Assembly (NCBI GenBank): GCA_037975125.1 | Contig: CM075854.1 | Coordinates: 60,609,926-60,673,925, forward strand | DNA length: 64,000 bases | Direction of reading: 5' to 3' | Origin: Latrodectus hesperus | Taxonomy: Eukaryota; Arthropoda; Arachnida; Araneae; Theridiidae | Part shown: positions 44,880 to 57,218 of the stretch, piece by piece | Numbering within the stretch: the first letter of the stretch is position 1 | Layout of the letters: every line of letters starts with the position of its first letter | Translations under genes and position numbers: made by a program | The notes under the pieces: model-generated | What the model was told of the DNA's origin: nothing | Databases searched by the model: none | The model's input: only the letters and a program-made list of their open reading frames with translations

Positions 44880-46310
44880 TTAGTTTAAATTGTGAATTTA
44901 GTCAGAATTTATCTTCTTATTCATAGATTATACAAAGAACAATCAATAAACCAAAACCTGGTAAAACTATCTTTTCTTGTTCTACCTTCACCCCCATTGG
45001 CAGGAGCGGGTTTGTCAAGTACTTTTGCCTGCACTTAGTGAAGTCCGATATGAAGCTTATATCTCCTTACACCAAGTGTGGCAGCATCTAGTTCAGGTAC
45101 ACTAAGAACGATGGTCTGCCCTGATGGGTCGTTCTTGATTTTAAGAATGTTCTACTCCGTTGGAGTGACCTCACCGTTCTGTACCTCGAATTTCCTCAGG
45201 ACCTCTTTAGGCTCCAGTTTACTGCAGATTTTCGGCAGTTTTGCAATTATCTTGGTGGTTCTGGCAAGTTTCCTTGCCTCACCCACGAAGAGTTTTTGCT
45301 CCTACCAGGGGTTTATGTCACTGACAGTCTGTTCCAGCCACTTTGAGCTCCCCAGATCTGCACAGTTGACAATAAGTGTCCCATTCTCAAGTTTACAGGA
45401 TAGGAAGGTTGGGGCAAAACTCTCCTCATTCCTTCCTATTTTCTCGGTTAACAAGTGTTCCAGGTCAAAGGCCTGTTCCTCTATTAGCCATTTTTCCGGA
45501 TGACCCTCTATGAGCACAGCCATCTTGATCGCCGTGAGAGCCGCCCTGTAGGTAAATCCTCCAGGTCCTTCTCTCTTGGCAGCCTTTCTGGCCTTGCCCT
45601 GGTCTGTCCGGTTGGCGGAACGCTTCTTGCCTTTGGTTGCCTTAGGTTTTTCAACCCAAGATCCCTTGGCGATAGTACAAGTTCCATCACCAGCTTCTTT
45701 TTCTGGGCACCAGAAAGTTTCTTTTTAAGCTTGATTATGGTCATAGAGTCAGTCATGCTAGCGATAGCTTCCTGACTCTCACCAGAAGAATATGGTTTGG
45801 AGGTCATTTCTACCTCCTGTGAAGGATTCATTGCTGCCCCTTCACTAGATTGCCTCTAGGTTCCCTTGTTTTTTTCAGCAAGGCCTACTTCACAGGCTTC
45901 ACCTGCAAATGCAGAAAGTTTTGTAATTTCTTTTAATTTTTCAGCCATAGAATAACAATTAATTAATAGGCTCAGGTAATACAACAGTCCACCCAGCATT
46001 GCCTGAGTTACTGGACAAGGCAAAAAAGCTCTAGAAGTTTGCCAGGCAACTAGAGGCTCCGTTAAGACACCATTACCGCGGTTCCAAATAGCCCTAGGCA
46101 CGGGTCGCATAACACCAGGGCTTACGGGAGCTGGTTCGCGGCCTCTGATTCTATATTTAAGGTTATCTTGTTATTCCTACAGGACGTTCGACAATCCACC
46201 ACCTGCCGACGCGCCTGGTAGCTGCTCAGGCCTCAGGTTCTTTTCTCCTCACTTTACAGTAGTGAAGATTTCGCCGTGACGAATCTGAGGATGAATTCCC
46301 GTTCTACGTC
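44880..46310 (-). pseudogene. LINE 5' part: DUF4780-type ORF1, frameshifted
   Basis: GC-richer block than its surroundings. From the 5' side: a probable 5' UTR (46110-46310); a start MAEKLKEITKLSAFAGEACE (about 45948); a Ser/Lys-rich part in 45508-45831 (IIKLKKKLSGAQKKKL and a proline/arginine tail); the conserved core MAVLIEGHPEKWLIEEQAFD (45302-45523) with CADLGSSKWLEQTVSDI; and a degraded remainder to about 44,980. The core matches the DUF4780 ORF1 found in many arthropod R1-like LINEs. No reverse transcriptase follows, so the element is truncated at its 3' side. The LINE tail at 43540-44150 could be its other end after a large internal deletion. Confidence 0.7.
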
Positions 46311-46914
46311 TGCCTTAATTTTCAAGAAAAAATCTTTAGTATAACTTTAAATGTTAAGCTTATTGATAAGCAATCGACTATTTTTCATATACACAATTTG
46401 GAAAAGTTAATAAATTTTTAAATGAAATCTTTGCTATATTTCATTTTTAGCACAACAAAATCTATTAAAAATTTTATACGTTTCTCATGTAATAGAATAT
46501 TTTTTGTTTTACATAATTTTCAAGAATACCATAATGATATTAAAGTATATTTATAGGCATTTTTTAATTTATCACTTCCATATTTATTAATTCTTATAAC
46601 TTTTTTATTTGATTTTTGGGGTTGTAAGTTTATTTTAATTTTTTGTTTCGGAATAAATTTAAATTCATCAAATGCTGAAATGTGTAGCATAGAGTTATTT
46701 ATCCAAGAAAAATATTTCGAAATTGTTTATTAAGACAAATAAATTAAAGAATTATATATATATGCACTGCTAGACAATTGCTAAGGACGGATAACACTAT
46801 CATCCATAACAACCACAAAATGAAAGGAAGCCAAATGTGGAAAATTAAAATAAGTGCGGGATATAGTAAGAAGAAGTATGTGCATGCAAATTTTTTTCCA
46901 CGTCTGTTCATCAC

Positions 46915-48091
46915 GTGATAGCGTTCATTAGAGCTTTAAATGTTTTGACGCGTGTGGACAGTTGTTCTTTCAAGTCAAAGTTTTACAGGAAAGATTTAAT
47001 AGACGAACTTGAAATTTATGGCATGTCTTCCCGACATCACTTAGATGATTTTATGCGTGGCCGAATTATTGGAAAGATCGAAGAAGGACGAAAAATAACA
47101 GATGTTGCCAGGGAGTTCGACATCGCTCACAGCGTTGTTTCACGGCTGTGGAAGTCATTTAAAACGACTGGAATGTGTAGTAAGCGGCACGGGGGAGGTC
47201 ATGTTAGAAGTACGACGCCTGCAGAAGGCAAAAATATCGTCCTATCAGCCAAAACGAACAGGCATACCACAGCTCAGCAGGTGGCAAATCAGTTTCTTGC
47301 TGCCTCAGGAAAGCAAATCTCCCGAAAAACTATTGCCAGACGTTTGAGGGGAGGACGACTATATAGCCGCAGACCTGATGTGTGTGTCCCATTGACCAGA
47401 CAGCTGAGCTGGCAGCCGAATGGTTAGCGCTCTTGCCTTCGGTTCAACAGTTCGTGGGTTCGAATCCCACCTTGGGCATGGATGTTTGTAGTGGTTGGAA
47501 TCCCCTTTAAGCCATAAGTCCCGGTCTAATTAGCCCTCGTGTGCAAAAAATGACCGTTGAGCGACAAACCAAACCAAACCATTGACCAGACAGTACCGTA
47601 CTGCCCGTTTGCAATGGTGTCGTGAGCATTGCAATTGGACTTAACAGGACTGGGCATGTGTACTATTCTCAGATGAGAGTATGTTCAGTCTGTCATCGGA
47701 TTGTAGACACCAACTGATCTGGCACGAGAGTGGTACTGCTTATCGTCCACAAAATATACAGGAAAGGGACCGATATCCAACATGCAGTGTCATGGTGTCG
47801 GCTGGCATCATGATCAATGGCCGCACGCCCCTACATGTGGTTGTGAATGGGACAATGACGGGCCATCGATACATTAATGAAGTTTTACTTCCTCATGTTC
47901 GTCTTTTCCATGGTGCTGTCGGTGATAAATTTGTTTTTATGGACGACAACGCAACATGTCATCGAACACTCACTGTTCAAGATAGTCTAGACAGCGAGGG
48001 TATTCAACGTCTCGTATGGCCATCACGTTCTCCAGATCGAAACCCCATTGAAAATGTTTGGGATGCTTTGGGGAGACAAGTTGCTGATTGA
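46915..48091 (+). pseudogene. Tc1 (DD34E) transposase of copy c
   Basis: The first part (46915-47400) encodes both HTH motifs and ends RRPDVCVPLTRQ where the SINE enters. The second part (47681-48091) encodes MFSLSSDCRHQLIWHESG, MINGRTPLHVVVNGTMTG, MDDNATCHRTLTVQDSLDS and NPIENVWDALGRQVAD. Around GRTPLHVVVNGTMT this copy keeps an open frame where copies a and b share a frameshifting duplication, so it represents the older arrangement. One stop (near 47643) follows the SINE. Confidence 0.88.
47404..47580 (+). mobile_element. tRNA-derived SINE (family B), 177 bp
   Basis: Head GAGCTGGCAGCCGAATGGTT with A-box-like GGTTAGCGCTC and B box GGTTCGAATCCC, tail GACAAACCAAACCAAACC. A perfect 13-bp target duplication ATTGACCAGACAG lies at 47391-47403 and 47581-47593. 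The same family with the same length lies inside the hAT at 59897-60073. Confidence 0.95.
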
Positions 48092-48159
48092 AACTATCCT
48101 CCTATAACTTATGCTACATTGCAATTTGTAATCCGTTCTTAACAATTGTCCAGCATTGT

Positions 48160-48410
48160 ATATATATTAAACTTCACATTGGTAAATATAATCTTTAACC
48201 GTCAAAATATATATTGAAAATGGCAAATACTTTTGAAATTAAACAAATGTAATTGACTCTATGAAAACTGATGTCTTGTTAAAAATTGAATTAGAAGAAA
48301 AATATTTAGATAAGAAACATAATTGATATTAAAAATAAATTTAAATAACATTATTTTGAAAACAGAAAAAATCTAAAATATGAAGAGTTTTATTTCAAAA
48401 CTAAGCAAAC

Positions 48411-48453
<43 letters not shown>

Positions 48454-49650
48454 CACTGTATATCATTTGTAATTTAAAATTTTTAATGCTAAAAATCATT
48501 TTTGAATTAGTAATAATTTAGCATGCTTTTCTAATATTCTAAACTATTGCATTAAAGGTATAAATTCAATAACGTAAAAATATCACTTATTTAGTCGCTC
48601 ATTAAATTAAAATTTAACTTTGCATTTTTCCTTTGTGTTTTAGTGAGTAATCCAGTAAAAATATTTTTCATCCACACGGGTGTATGTTTGTGTTAGAGAG
48701 AGAGAGAATGTTGCAGAGAATCAAAATCTTAAAATTAATCTATAAGACCTATTCAATTATACATATCAATCAGGTTAAATATTTAATCCTTTTTTTATTG
48801 TACTAGAAAGTAGTGAAATCCAGTTCAGTCCCGATCTCAAGGATAATTTGTACTATTAGTTCAAAATCAGGACAATTTTTTTATCTGATTACATTTAAAA
48901 TGTACTTATAATATATAATGATAATAATATATGAGAGAGAGAAAATATTTTAATTAAGTTCGCATTTCTTGAAAGGAGAGGGGGGAAGCATTAAAATATT
49001 ACTGAAATATACTCTTGAATATTAAAAGTTCTAAAACATTTTTAATGTTAAGACCTTTTTAAATATCAAAAATTCAGTTCTTTAAAACTGTCTATGTAGA
49101 TTGACATTTTTCCTAGAATTCATAGTTCTTGTAAAACTATTAAAAAGAATGAAATTGTAACAACAACTAGTCCGATATTCATAAATTTTTTGCTATTGGT
49201 AAGCTAACTATTTATACAATAGTTAGAGCCTAGACTTGTTATAATAGAAGAAAATATTGCCAAAATATAAGCGAATAATGAGGAGCTTAAATATTAAAAT
49301 ATTTCTTTCATCGCTAAGAGAAAATACAAAAAAAATATTGATCACTGAAATTTAAAGTGAAAACTTATGCACCAATTCAATATAAAAGGATAACTTCCAG
49401 CATTTATTTAAACAAGAAATTCTTGATTTATTTCTTGGTGAAAATTTTATTATTTTTAAAAATTTTATCAATATATATAAATATAAAGCAAACAGAAAAA
49501 AAAGTAATTTATTACAAAAATTATCTTTGTTAAAGATTTTTCTTTTCTGTAATTATTTTTTAAATAATTCTGAATTTATTTTATTTTTCAAAAAGTAATC
49601 TGAATTGATGTTACCTGTATTAATTTAATTTTATTTTTATTTTCAGTAAG
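48160..49650. other. AT-rich spacer before the interrupted exon
   Basis: No ORF or repeat family recognised apart from the AT microsatellite and short GA tracts (about 48700 and 48940). It probably belongs to an intron, since a splice acceptor follows at 49650. Confidence 0.4.
48416..48451. repeat. (AT)n microsatellite
   Basis: About 36 bp of AT repeats. Confidence 0.95.
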
Positions 49651-50034
49651 TATTCGACAGCAAAGAGAATAAATATTCTAGCATTTCGCAACACAAAATA
49701 GAAGAGTATGTAAGAAATTGGCTTCGAAATGCTCCTGATCGGGAAGGAGGATGGTTGGTTGGTTGGGTTTTATGGCACAAGGTCCAAATAAGGACAAGCT
49801 GCGCCAGAATTTTATTTATTTTATTTTTTATTTTTATTTTTTCTATTTTTTTAACCAATTAACTTTTAAAATTCCGATAAAAATATGAGTGTTATTTATA
49901 AGATTAACATAAATAATAAATAGACAAACACCCAACATATAAAAGAATAAATTATATCTAAAACATCTAAAATAAAAGGCTAAACTAAATCTGTAAAATG
50001 TCAAAAGTATTTATTTTAAAATCTTTGATTAAAA

Positions 50035-53000
50035 ATTATATATAATTTATAAAATCAATGCTTTTTAGAAAAGCAAAAATTTTTTGATGCGGAGGTTCGT
50101 CCAGCAAACCCCGCATCGTTAAAATATCAGTCTTAAAAAATTTAAAACGATGTTGGTTAAAATCAGAACATGAAATTAAAATATGAAACACAGTTTATGG
50201 TTCATCACACGTTTCACACCAAGGTTTTAATTCATTTAGGAATAAATGCTTATGAGTGAAACGTGTGTGTCCAATACGAAGGCGGGTTAATTTAACATCC
50301 GCACTTCGTAAAGGTAAAACTGAAAATGAAATGAGTGATGAAATTATGGTATTTAGTTTGTTGCTGACTTGCATTCTCCATGATTCCTCCCAAAGTTTAT
50401 GCACAAAACTTTTCACACCTTTTCTCGCATCACAAGGTGGAACAGAAGGCTGAAGTGGAGTAGATGCAGACTTTGCAGCTGCATCAGCCTTCTCGTTACC
50501 ATCAAGACCTACATGTCCTGGGATCCAGCAAATGATAATATCAAATCCCTTGCACTTCAGAGAGTCTAATGCGCAAAAAATCTCCGACACAACAGGGTGA
50601 TAGTTGACATTAATATTCTCCACAGCTTCTAATACACTCATGCTGTCAGTGTAAATACAAAATTTATGTGATTCTTTACTACCCACATACTGAAGCGCAC
50701 TTAGTATAGCAGTTGCTTCAGCAGTGAAAATGGATCAGGACATATTAAGGCTGTTACTAAGAGTAATATTATCAATATAAACTCCACAGCCAACATGTCC
50801 GGCAGATTTTCAACCATCTGTAAATATAGGTTGATAATAATCAAACTGACAGCGATGATAAGAATAGAGCTGATGGAAAACAATAGGAGATGTGTCGGAT
50901 TTTTTGAATTATGCAAAGGGATTGATTATTTTACACTGTGGCTCATACCAGGGTGGATTTAAAGTTCGATTTGTGGTAGTTATTTGAACATCCTGCAGAT
51001 CAGATAGTAACACATGAGGTTTTATTCTAAGGAGAAAAGGTGGAATGCTCCTTGGACGAGCATTATAGAGTCTTTTAAGGGCAGATGTAGGAATCATGGC
51101 ACGTGATGGATGATGAGGGTCAGACATGATCTTAGCATAATAATTGAGAGACTGCTGCATTCGTCTCAGGTCTAAGGGCAGTTGTTGACAAATTGCATAT
51201 AGTCTCTGGATGGGTGATGTGCGGAATGCGCCCGAACATATTCTCAGAGCAGAATGATGGATAGTGTCCAATCTGTGTAAAACAGAAGACCTAGCGGATC
51301 CATAAACAACACAACCGTAGTCTATGCGGGATAAAATTAGTGATTGGTAAACTCGGAGGAGTGACGTGCGATCAACACCCCAAGATGTATTTGAAAGCAC
51401 CTTGAGGATATTGAGCGATCGCTCGCACTTCTTCCGCAGATATAATATATGCGGAAGAAAGGTTAATTTACGGTCAAATATCACTCCGAGGAATTTTACC
51501 TCACTGACCACTGGTATAGGTGTGTTGTTTATACAAATGACGGGATCATGATGGAGGCTAGTCTTCCTGCAGAAATGGACACAATTGCTCTTGCTAGGAG
51601 ATAGTGTTTGTCCATTCTCAGCACACCATGCAGCAATTTTATTAACAGTTGCTTGTAATTGTCTCTCAATTAAATTCATGTTAGACCCTTCACAAGATAT
51701 CTGCAAGTCATCAACATACAATGTACCATAAACAGAAGGTGATAATTTATGGAGTATGCTGCTAATATGAAGGATAAAAAGGGTGACACTCAATATACAA
51801 CCCTGAGGTACACCCTCAGCTTGATTAAAATGATCAGAATAAAATGTTCCTATCCGAACTTTAAAACCACGGGAGCATAAAAAGTTCTGTATAAACATCA
51901 GCAAATTACCCCTACAACCAAAATCATACATCCTACGGAGAATACCATAACGCCATGTACGGTCATAAGCCTTCTCTATGTCGAAGGAAATGGAAACGAG
52001 ATGATTCCTCCGCACATATGCATTGCGGATCTGCGTTTCCAGGTATGTAATATTATCAAGAGTGAACCTTCCTTTACGGAAGCCACTCTGATTGATATGG
52101 ATATATTTATTTATTTCTAAGACATAGATGAGGCGGGCATTGACCATACGTTCTAGAGTCTTACATAAGCAACTCGTCAGAGCTATTGGTCGATAACTTG
52201 AAGGAATAGAAGGATCCTTACCAGCCTTAAGGATCGGAATCTCTATTGCTTCGCTCCAAAGTGATGAAAATTTATTTTCAGTCCAGATCCTATTGAATAG
52301 ATAAAGTAAGTTCAACAAGGAATCTGGATTTAAATGACGAAGCATTTGATAGCTAATTCCATCTGGTCCTGGGCTAGTATCATGGGCTTGCTGTAATGCT
52401 CTCTTCAATTCCAACATCCGAAATTCACAGTTGTAAGGCAAAGCTTGTCCATGGTTGAAACGAATTGGTGTTTGATCAGCACGACTCTTTGTCCTTAAGA
52501 ACAAAGGACTATAAGAATCGTTGCTTGAGACGCTAGCAAAGGTTTCACCAAGGACGTTAGCGATGTCCTTAGGAGAAGAGTATATGGCAGCTCTGGATTT
52601 CAAAATAGGAATTGAAAATTCTCTATAGATTCCATTGGCTGCTTTCACTTTTCTCCACAACTGTTTACTGGATGTGGAAGAAGTAATTGAGGACACATAG
52701 CGAGCCAGGATTCCTTCTGACTTCGACGACGAGCTCTGCGAGCTAATGCTTTTGCTCTCTTAAAGGCGATAAGATTCTCCGTTGTGGGGTACCTCCGAAA
52801 TAACCCCCATAACTTCCTTTGTTTTTTATAAGTTCGTTTACATTCATCATTCCACCATGGTTTGCAACGCCGGTGTGGTAAAGAAGAACTTTTTGGTATT
52901 GATGCCTCAGCTGCTTTTATAATTGTTTCAGTGACTTTAGATACGGCATTATCAATATCATCGATCATAACCATTTCGTTATCAACAACTGCCAATTGTG

Positions 53001-53730
53001 TAAATAACTTCCAATCTGCCCGACTGTACACGTAAGTAGGTGAGCGTTGTCTTACACTACTACCTCCAGTCTGGGAGATGACGAGAGGAAAATGATCGCT
53101 ATTATGCAGATCATTTCTTACATTTAAATTTAACAATGGCAGTAGTGAGGGAGAACTAATGGCCAGATCGAGAGAATGAAATGTTCTTGTGGGTATGTGG
53201 AAGTAGGTTTTCTCGTCGGTATTAAGCAGACAGAGACTATTATCTGAAATAAACCGCTCTATCTGCCGACCGCGAGAATTAGTATCATCATTTCCCCACA
53301 AAGAACTATGGCCGTTAAAGTCACCTAACAACAGAAATGGTGTTGGCAGCTGATATATTAATGCATCGAGTTCCTCTTGGCAGATGATATCATGCGGTGG
53401 CAAATACAAACTACAGACTGTTAACAAGCATGATGTGTGAATTCGCACAGCTACAGCCTGTAGTGTAGTATTTAAATGGTGGGCAGTGCTGGGAAAGTTG
53501 TTGGATGTTAATATGCAAACACCTCCAGACACTGCACCATCGTCACTACAGTCTTTTTTAAAGCTTTTAAGCCCACGCATGGTGAAACTATTGCTGGAAT
53601 TCAGGAATGTCTCCTGAAGTGCAATACATGCGGTGTTATAAGCTGAAATTATGGACTTGATGTCATCATGATGTGAACGCAAACCATGGTAGTTCCAAGA
53701 AACAAAGGAAGTTATTGTTGAATTTGAAAA
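50035..53730 (-). pseudogene. LINE ORF2: endonuclease, reverse transcriptase, RNase H
   Basis: Copies element RNA into nicked target DNA. The APE-type endonuclease (52645-53730) shows WNYHGLRS, ALQETFL, LLGDFNGHSSLWG and NSDHFPLV. A one-base shift near 52695 leads to the reverse transcriptase (50909-52696) with SYRPIALTSCLCKTLERMV, FDIEKAYDRTW, GVPQGCILSVTLF and the catalytic YVDD at about 51710. After a stop and shift near 50,910 comes RNase H (50195-50740) with TDG-x-KSAGHVGCGVYID, IYTDSMSV and WIPGHVGLDGNEKAD. A stop at 50195 cuts the final CETCDEP...H motif, whose remainder is still readable to about 50,035. The few lesions suggest recent inactivation. Confidence 0.9.
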
Positions 53731-54908
53731 GCTCCTTTCCCGGAGCTGGAAGGCATGTCATCTGACATCTCCTCGAGCGATAGATCTTCGTCCGAGGGAT
53801 GTAAGGAAACAGCGTCAGCTTCCAGGGATAAGGCTTTACGGCTGGACAGGGAGGGCCTAGAATTGCCCTCCTTTGCAGATCTTAGTCTTAAGGCCTTTAT
53901 ACCCTTTGATCGGGCAATAGGAGCTTTTCTGCGGGTAGTTGATGTGGAGGTCGATTTTGGCTTCTGTACAGATGTAGGGGGTAATTTAACAATCGGTAGT
54001 GAGAGAGCATCTGTTTGTGTACTAGTCGTTCTGGTGACTTCTGCGACGACAGTTGCATAGCTAACTCCAACTTGAGGTGTACGAGCTGTAACAGCACGTC
54101 TCACCTCGGGATATGAACAATTGTTCTTAACTTTAGTGGTTGTGATCTCCTTTTCCAGTATCCAGATAGGACAACTTCTAGCGTAGGAGGGGTGGTCACC
54201 TTTTCAGTTGACACACCTCTCCTTTGCAGTACAAGACGAAGTGTCGTGGCCAACTGCTGCGCAGAGAGCGCAAGTCAGTTTGCCCCTGCAAGCCGCTTTA
54301 GAGAGACCAAATCTCTGGCACTGGAAACAACGCAAAGGATTTGGAATAAATGGCCTAACGGATAAATGCATATAAGCAGCTATTATATGTTGCGGTAGGT
54401 CTGGCGTCGCAAATGTCAGGATTAGATGTTTAGTATTAATAACTTCATCATCTCTCCTGACAGTAATGCGTTTTACTGCGCAGACCTTTTGCTGTTTAAG
54501 ATTTTCTAGTATTTCATCCGTAGGCGTGTTAAACAAATCCTTTGCGGATATCACACCACGAGAAAAGTTAAGGTTTGTATGAGGTGAGACAGACACCTCA
54601 AGGTTAGCTAGCATATTCAAATTCACTACTTGATCAGCTTGAATTTTAGATACAACTTCAACCATTAAATCGCCAGAACGCAATTTTCTAATGCTCTTCA
54701 CTTCACCGACTGTGCCTGTTATAGCTTTTTGGATGAGGAAAGGGGATACAGTATCAAAAGTACCCTCTTTCCTTTTTATTACATAAAATTTGGCATTTAA
54801 TAGCACATCAGAATAGAAATATTTGTTTCCATATTTAAATTGGAAATTTCGGGACCTGACGGCACCACCCACCACCGAGTCCAACAAGGGGATGCAGACC
54901 AGCTGCAC
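53712..54908 (-). pseudogene. LINE ORF1 (nucleic-acid-binding Gag-like protein)
   Basis: Binds the element RNA. The N-terminal 234 codons (54204-54908) hold an RRM-like region (FNTPTDEILENLKQQKVCAV, TKHLILTFATPDLPQHI), then zinc knuckles CFQCQRFG and CALCAAVGHDTSSC. A stop and frame change lie between 54204 and 54104. The C-terminal part (53712-54104) is a Ser/Thr/Lys-rich tail with RKAPIARSKGIKALRLRSAK, ending FQIQQ. The next ORF begins within a few bases of that end. The Met at 54908 is the first in the open frame. Confidence 0.85.
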
Positions 54909-55407
54909 CAGTGCTAGCCAGGTCCTATACGCTCACAGTACATCCCTGAAGTGGCCTCCACCCTTAACGAGTCACCCAGTAGATGTACCGATCGCTTGAT
55001 CCATAAAGCCGATTGATGTGCTGAGGACCACAACACACCTCCCGTTTACCTGAAGCAGAGGCCAAAGTAATGTGTTGGTCTCTTGGGGCCTCAATTACCA
55101 GGATCCTCCTTTCCATGGACACGGGTCTCCACGCACGGCAAACACGTGGGTGATTTAGTCCCCAAGAGGAGCTAATAGCAACAGAGCGGCGAAAGCTACA
55201 CAAGGGGAGCCCTCAACCTCTTAGGAGGCAACCACAATGAGGGAGAAGAGGAAGAAAGTCAGCAGAGTAGAGGAGAGGGGAAAAAAAGAAAGAGGACAGA
55301 TCACTAGGGTACCTCGGGATTGTGACACCCGTGTTTACCTAAAGAAGGTAAACCCCCTGAGGGGTCGGGAAGGAGGAAGGAACAAAAGAAGAAAACTTTT
55401 AAATTAA

Positions 55408-56144
55408 AAAACTGTAAATAAATAATGTGAATGGATTTATGAGTGTAAATAAAAAAAAATTTTTATACTGAATCTGTCTCGTTCTGAGCCATCATTAATA
55501 AAAATATCATTGATATATTATAAATTATCTAATATAAAAAGTTCAGTTTATGTGTGTTTAGTTAAGTGTGTTGCATGCTTTACAAAAATACAATAAAACA
55601 AATATCTTAAAAAAATTAAGTTAGAATTTTATGTATATGTTCATGCGCTGAATTTAACAACAGAACTGAAAATTTAACAACAGAACTGTCAACAATGAAC
55701 TGAAAATTTCTTATAGATATATTAAAATATTTATTGAATAAAAATAAATAATAACTGCTAATTCAAAAGTAGTCTTAACAAATTGGTAAAACATGATTAT
55801 AATTAACATATAAATAAATTCTATTAGAAAAAATATTTTAGAAAATAATCAAATCAAATATAAATATTTATTTAAAAAAAATAAACTAATATTTACTAGC
55901 TCATTACAGTAAAAGCTGAAAATTCAAATTTTTGAAATTGTTTTAATTTATATATATAATTATTTCTTAAGAAATAAAATGGGACGATTATGGGAAGAGA
56001 GCGACATTTCTAAATAACCAAAGCAGATTCAATTTAATGCATTTCCAATATATTTCAATATTAACTTTACAATATATGAATTCTTAGCAATTAAAAAATG
56101 GGTAAATATTTCATTTTAATCTGTAGAAATAAAATCAAAGTTAT
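55408..56144. other. AT-rich spacer, nothing recognised
   Basis: A/T-rich sequence with a short direct repeat GAAAATTTAACAACAGAACT near 55650-55690. This would be the 3' flank of the interrupted host exon. No ORF. Confidence 0.4.
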
Positions 56145-56436
56145 AATTGGCTCCACGTCGGTTAAAGCGGCCACTGCCGGCTAAACTGCAAAGGCCCGAC
56201 GGATAACTGTATACGGGCATGTGCTGGCAATTATATGGACCACACACGGCCAATACGGCATTGCTGGCCGCCCAGCGTTGGGCCAATAGCGGACCGTACT
56301 GCCGCCCAGCAGTAATGACGACGACCACTTGATTGACGGAGCCGACGAGGCCAAATAGCGGCGGGCCGCTGCTGGCCAAGACGGCTGACAGCAGAGGCCC
56401 GGTGGATGCCCGGCATCTTTGTGTTTGCTGGGTCAT
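56145..56436. repeat. GC-rich islet of about 290 bp, unknown repeat
   Basis: Abrupt GC-rich, CpG-rich block in AT-rich surroundings. It is full of GGCC, GGCCAAT, CCGCCCAGC and CAGC words. Open frames exist on the minus strand (56116-56436) but they are low-complexity in Ala/Gly/Ser and show no domain. It is probably a non-autonomous repeat or simple GC-rich satellite fragment. Confidence 0.45.
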
Positions 56437-57218
56437 TAGTTTAAATTTTTGAAATCAAAAATATATTTATGACATATAGACATTTTGATACAATATAATA
56501 AACAGTCTGATGACTGAGTTTCAAAATCCATTGTGTTTCACTTCAAAACATAAAATATTTTCAGTTTTATTTAACTCTAGCAATGCGTTTTTGTTTTGGC
56601 ATTGGATTTAAAGAATATATTACTTTTCAAGAAAATATTGCATATTTTAAGGACTTATAAACATTTTATAATGGAAGAAGCCAGGAAAATTCTCATGCAC
56701 ACACCTCAACAGATATATACCCTAAAAGCAAAGATATACTATTTTCACTTAGTTCAACAGTGGTTGGATTGAACCAGGGATTTTTGATCCTAAAATTTTC
56801 TTGTTAATATTCCTTAGAGAGCCTTTAATATAGTAAACTCTATGAAGATATTATTCGATGTTTTGAACTAAAAAATTAATACGTTGGGATCATCGTATAA
56901 TAATCAATGTTGTTACTTGAAAATTAATAAAGAAAGAAAATGATTAAATGAACGAACAAAAAAATCTAAAATTAATGAAATAATTATGCTTCTAATATTA
57001 TTTCAGATGGAAATATTCATAAGGAATCTGATAAGATTGCGTAACTTGATAAATAAAAAAAGGATATCTTTCCAAATTAGAATGCTAGGCAGTTTCAATG
57101 ATGATTGAGATAATGATAATTATGTTCATTGGGCTTATATATGTAAAATTTCAGGAAGAATGTCTTTTTATTGGGTGTTATGAAACTTGGAAAGCGTTTT
57201 CAAAAGTACAGGTATCAC

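Larger units (their letters stand above)
46765..48158 (+). mobile_element. Tc1 element, copy c, with SINE insertion and 3' deletion
   Basis: The inverted repeat at the left begins CACTGCTAGACAATTGCTAA and the right ends with its inverse before TA (48159-48160). Compared with copies a and b it has a 177-bp SINE in the transposase and has lost the part after GRQVAD (about 48090), where the sequence jumps to the 3' UTR. Confidence 0.9.
49752..55364 (-). mobile_element. Full-length LINE (RNase H-bearing, I-group-like), 5.6 kb
   Basis: Complete insertion flanked by the 13-bp duplication TCGGGAAGGAGGA (49739-49751 and 55365-55377). On the minus strand it begins CCCTCAGGGGGTTTACC and ends CCCAACCAACCAACCA. 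It has a 5' UTR (about 54,910-55,364), ORF1 (53712-54908), ORF2 (about 50,040-53,730) and a short 3' UTR. The full length and intact target duplication point to a recent event, yet both ORFs have a few stops or shifts. Confidence 0.93.
49651..55407 (+). pseudogene. Host coding exon split by a LINE insertion
   Basis: After an acceptor-like TTTTATTTTCAGTAAG the frame reads VFDSKENKYSSISQHKIEEY then VRNWLRNAPDREGG and meets the LINE target duplication at 49739-49751. Immediately after the second duplication (55365-55377) the same frame goes on RNKRRKLLN and stops at 55405-55407. Frame and composition are coherent across the excised LINE, so this was a terminal exon of a host gene on the plus strand. 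I do not recognise the protein; the end is basic. Confidence 0.45.

Noticed and set aside
53755..54060. 101-codon plus ORF opposite LINE ORF1
   Set aside because: Antisense frame of the ORF1 C-terminal tail.
56116..56436. Minus ORFs in the GC-rich islet
   Set aside because: GC-rich DNA has few stops, so open frames are expected; the residues are low-complexity with no domain.
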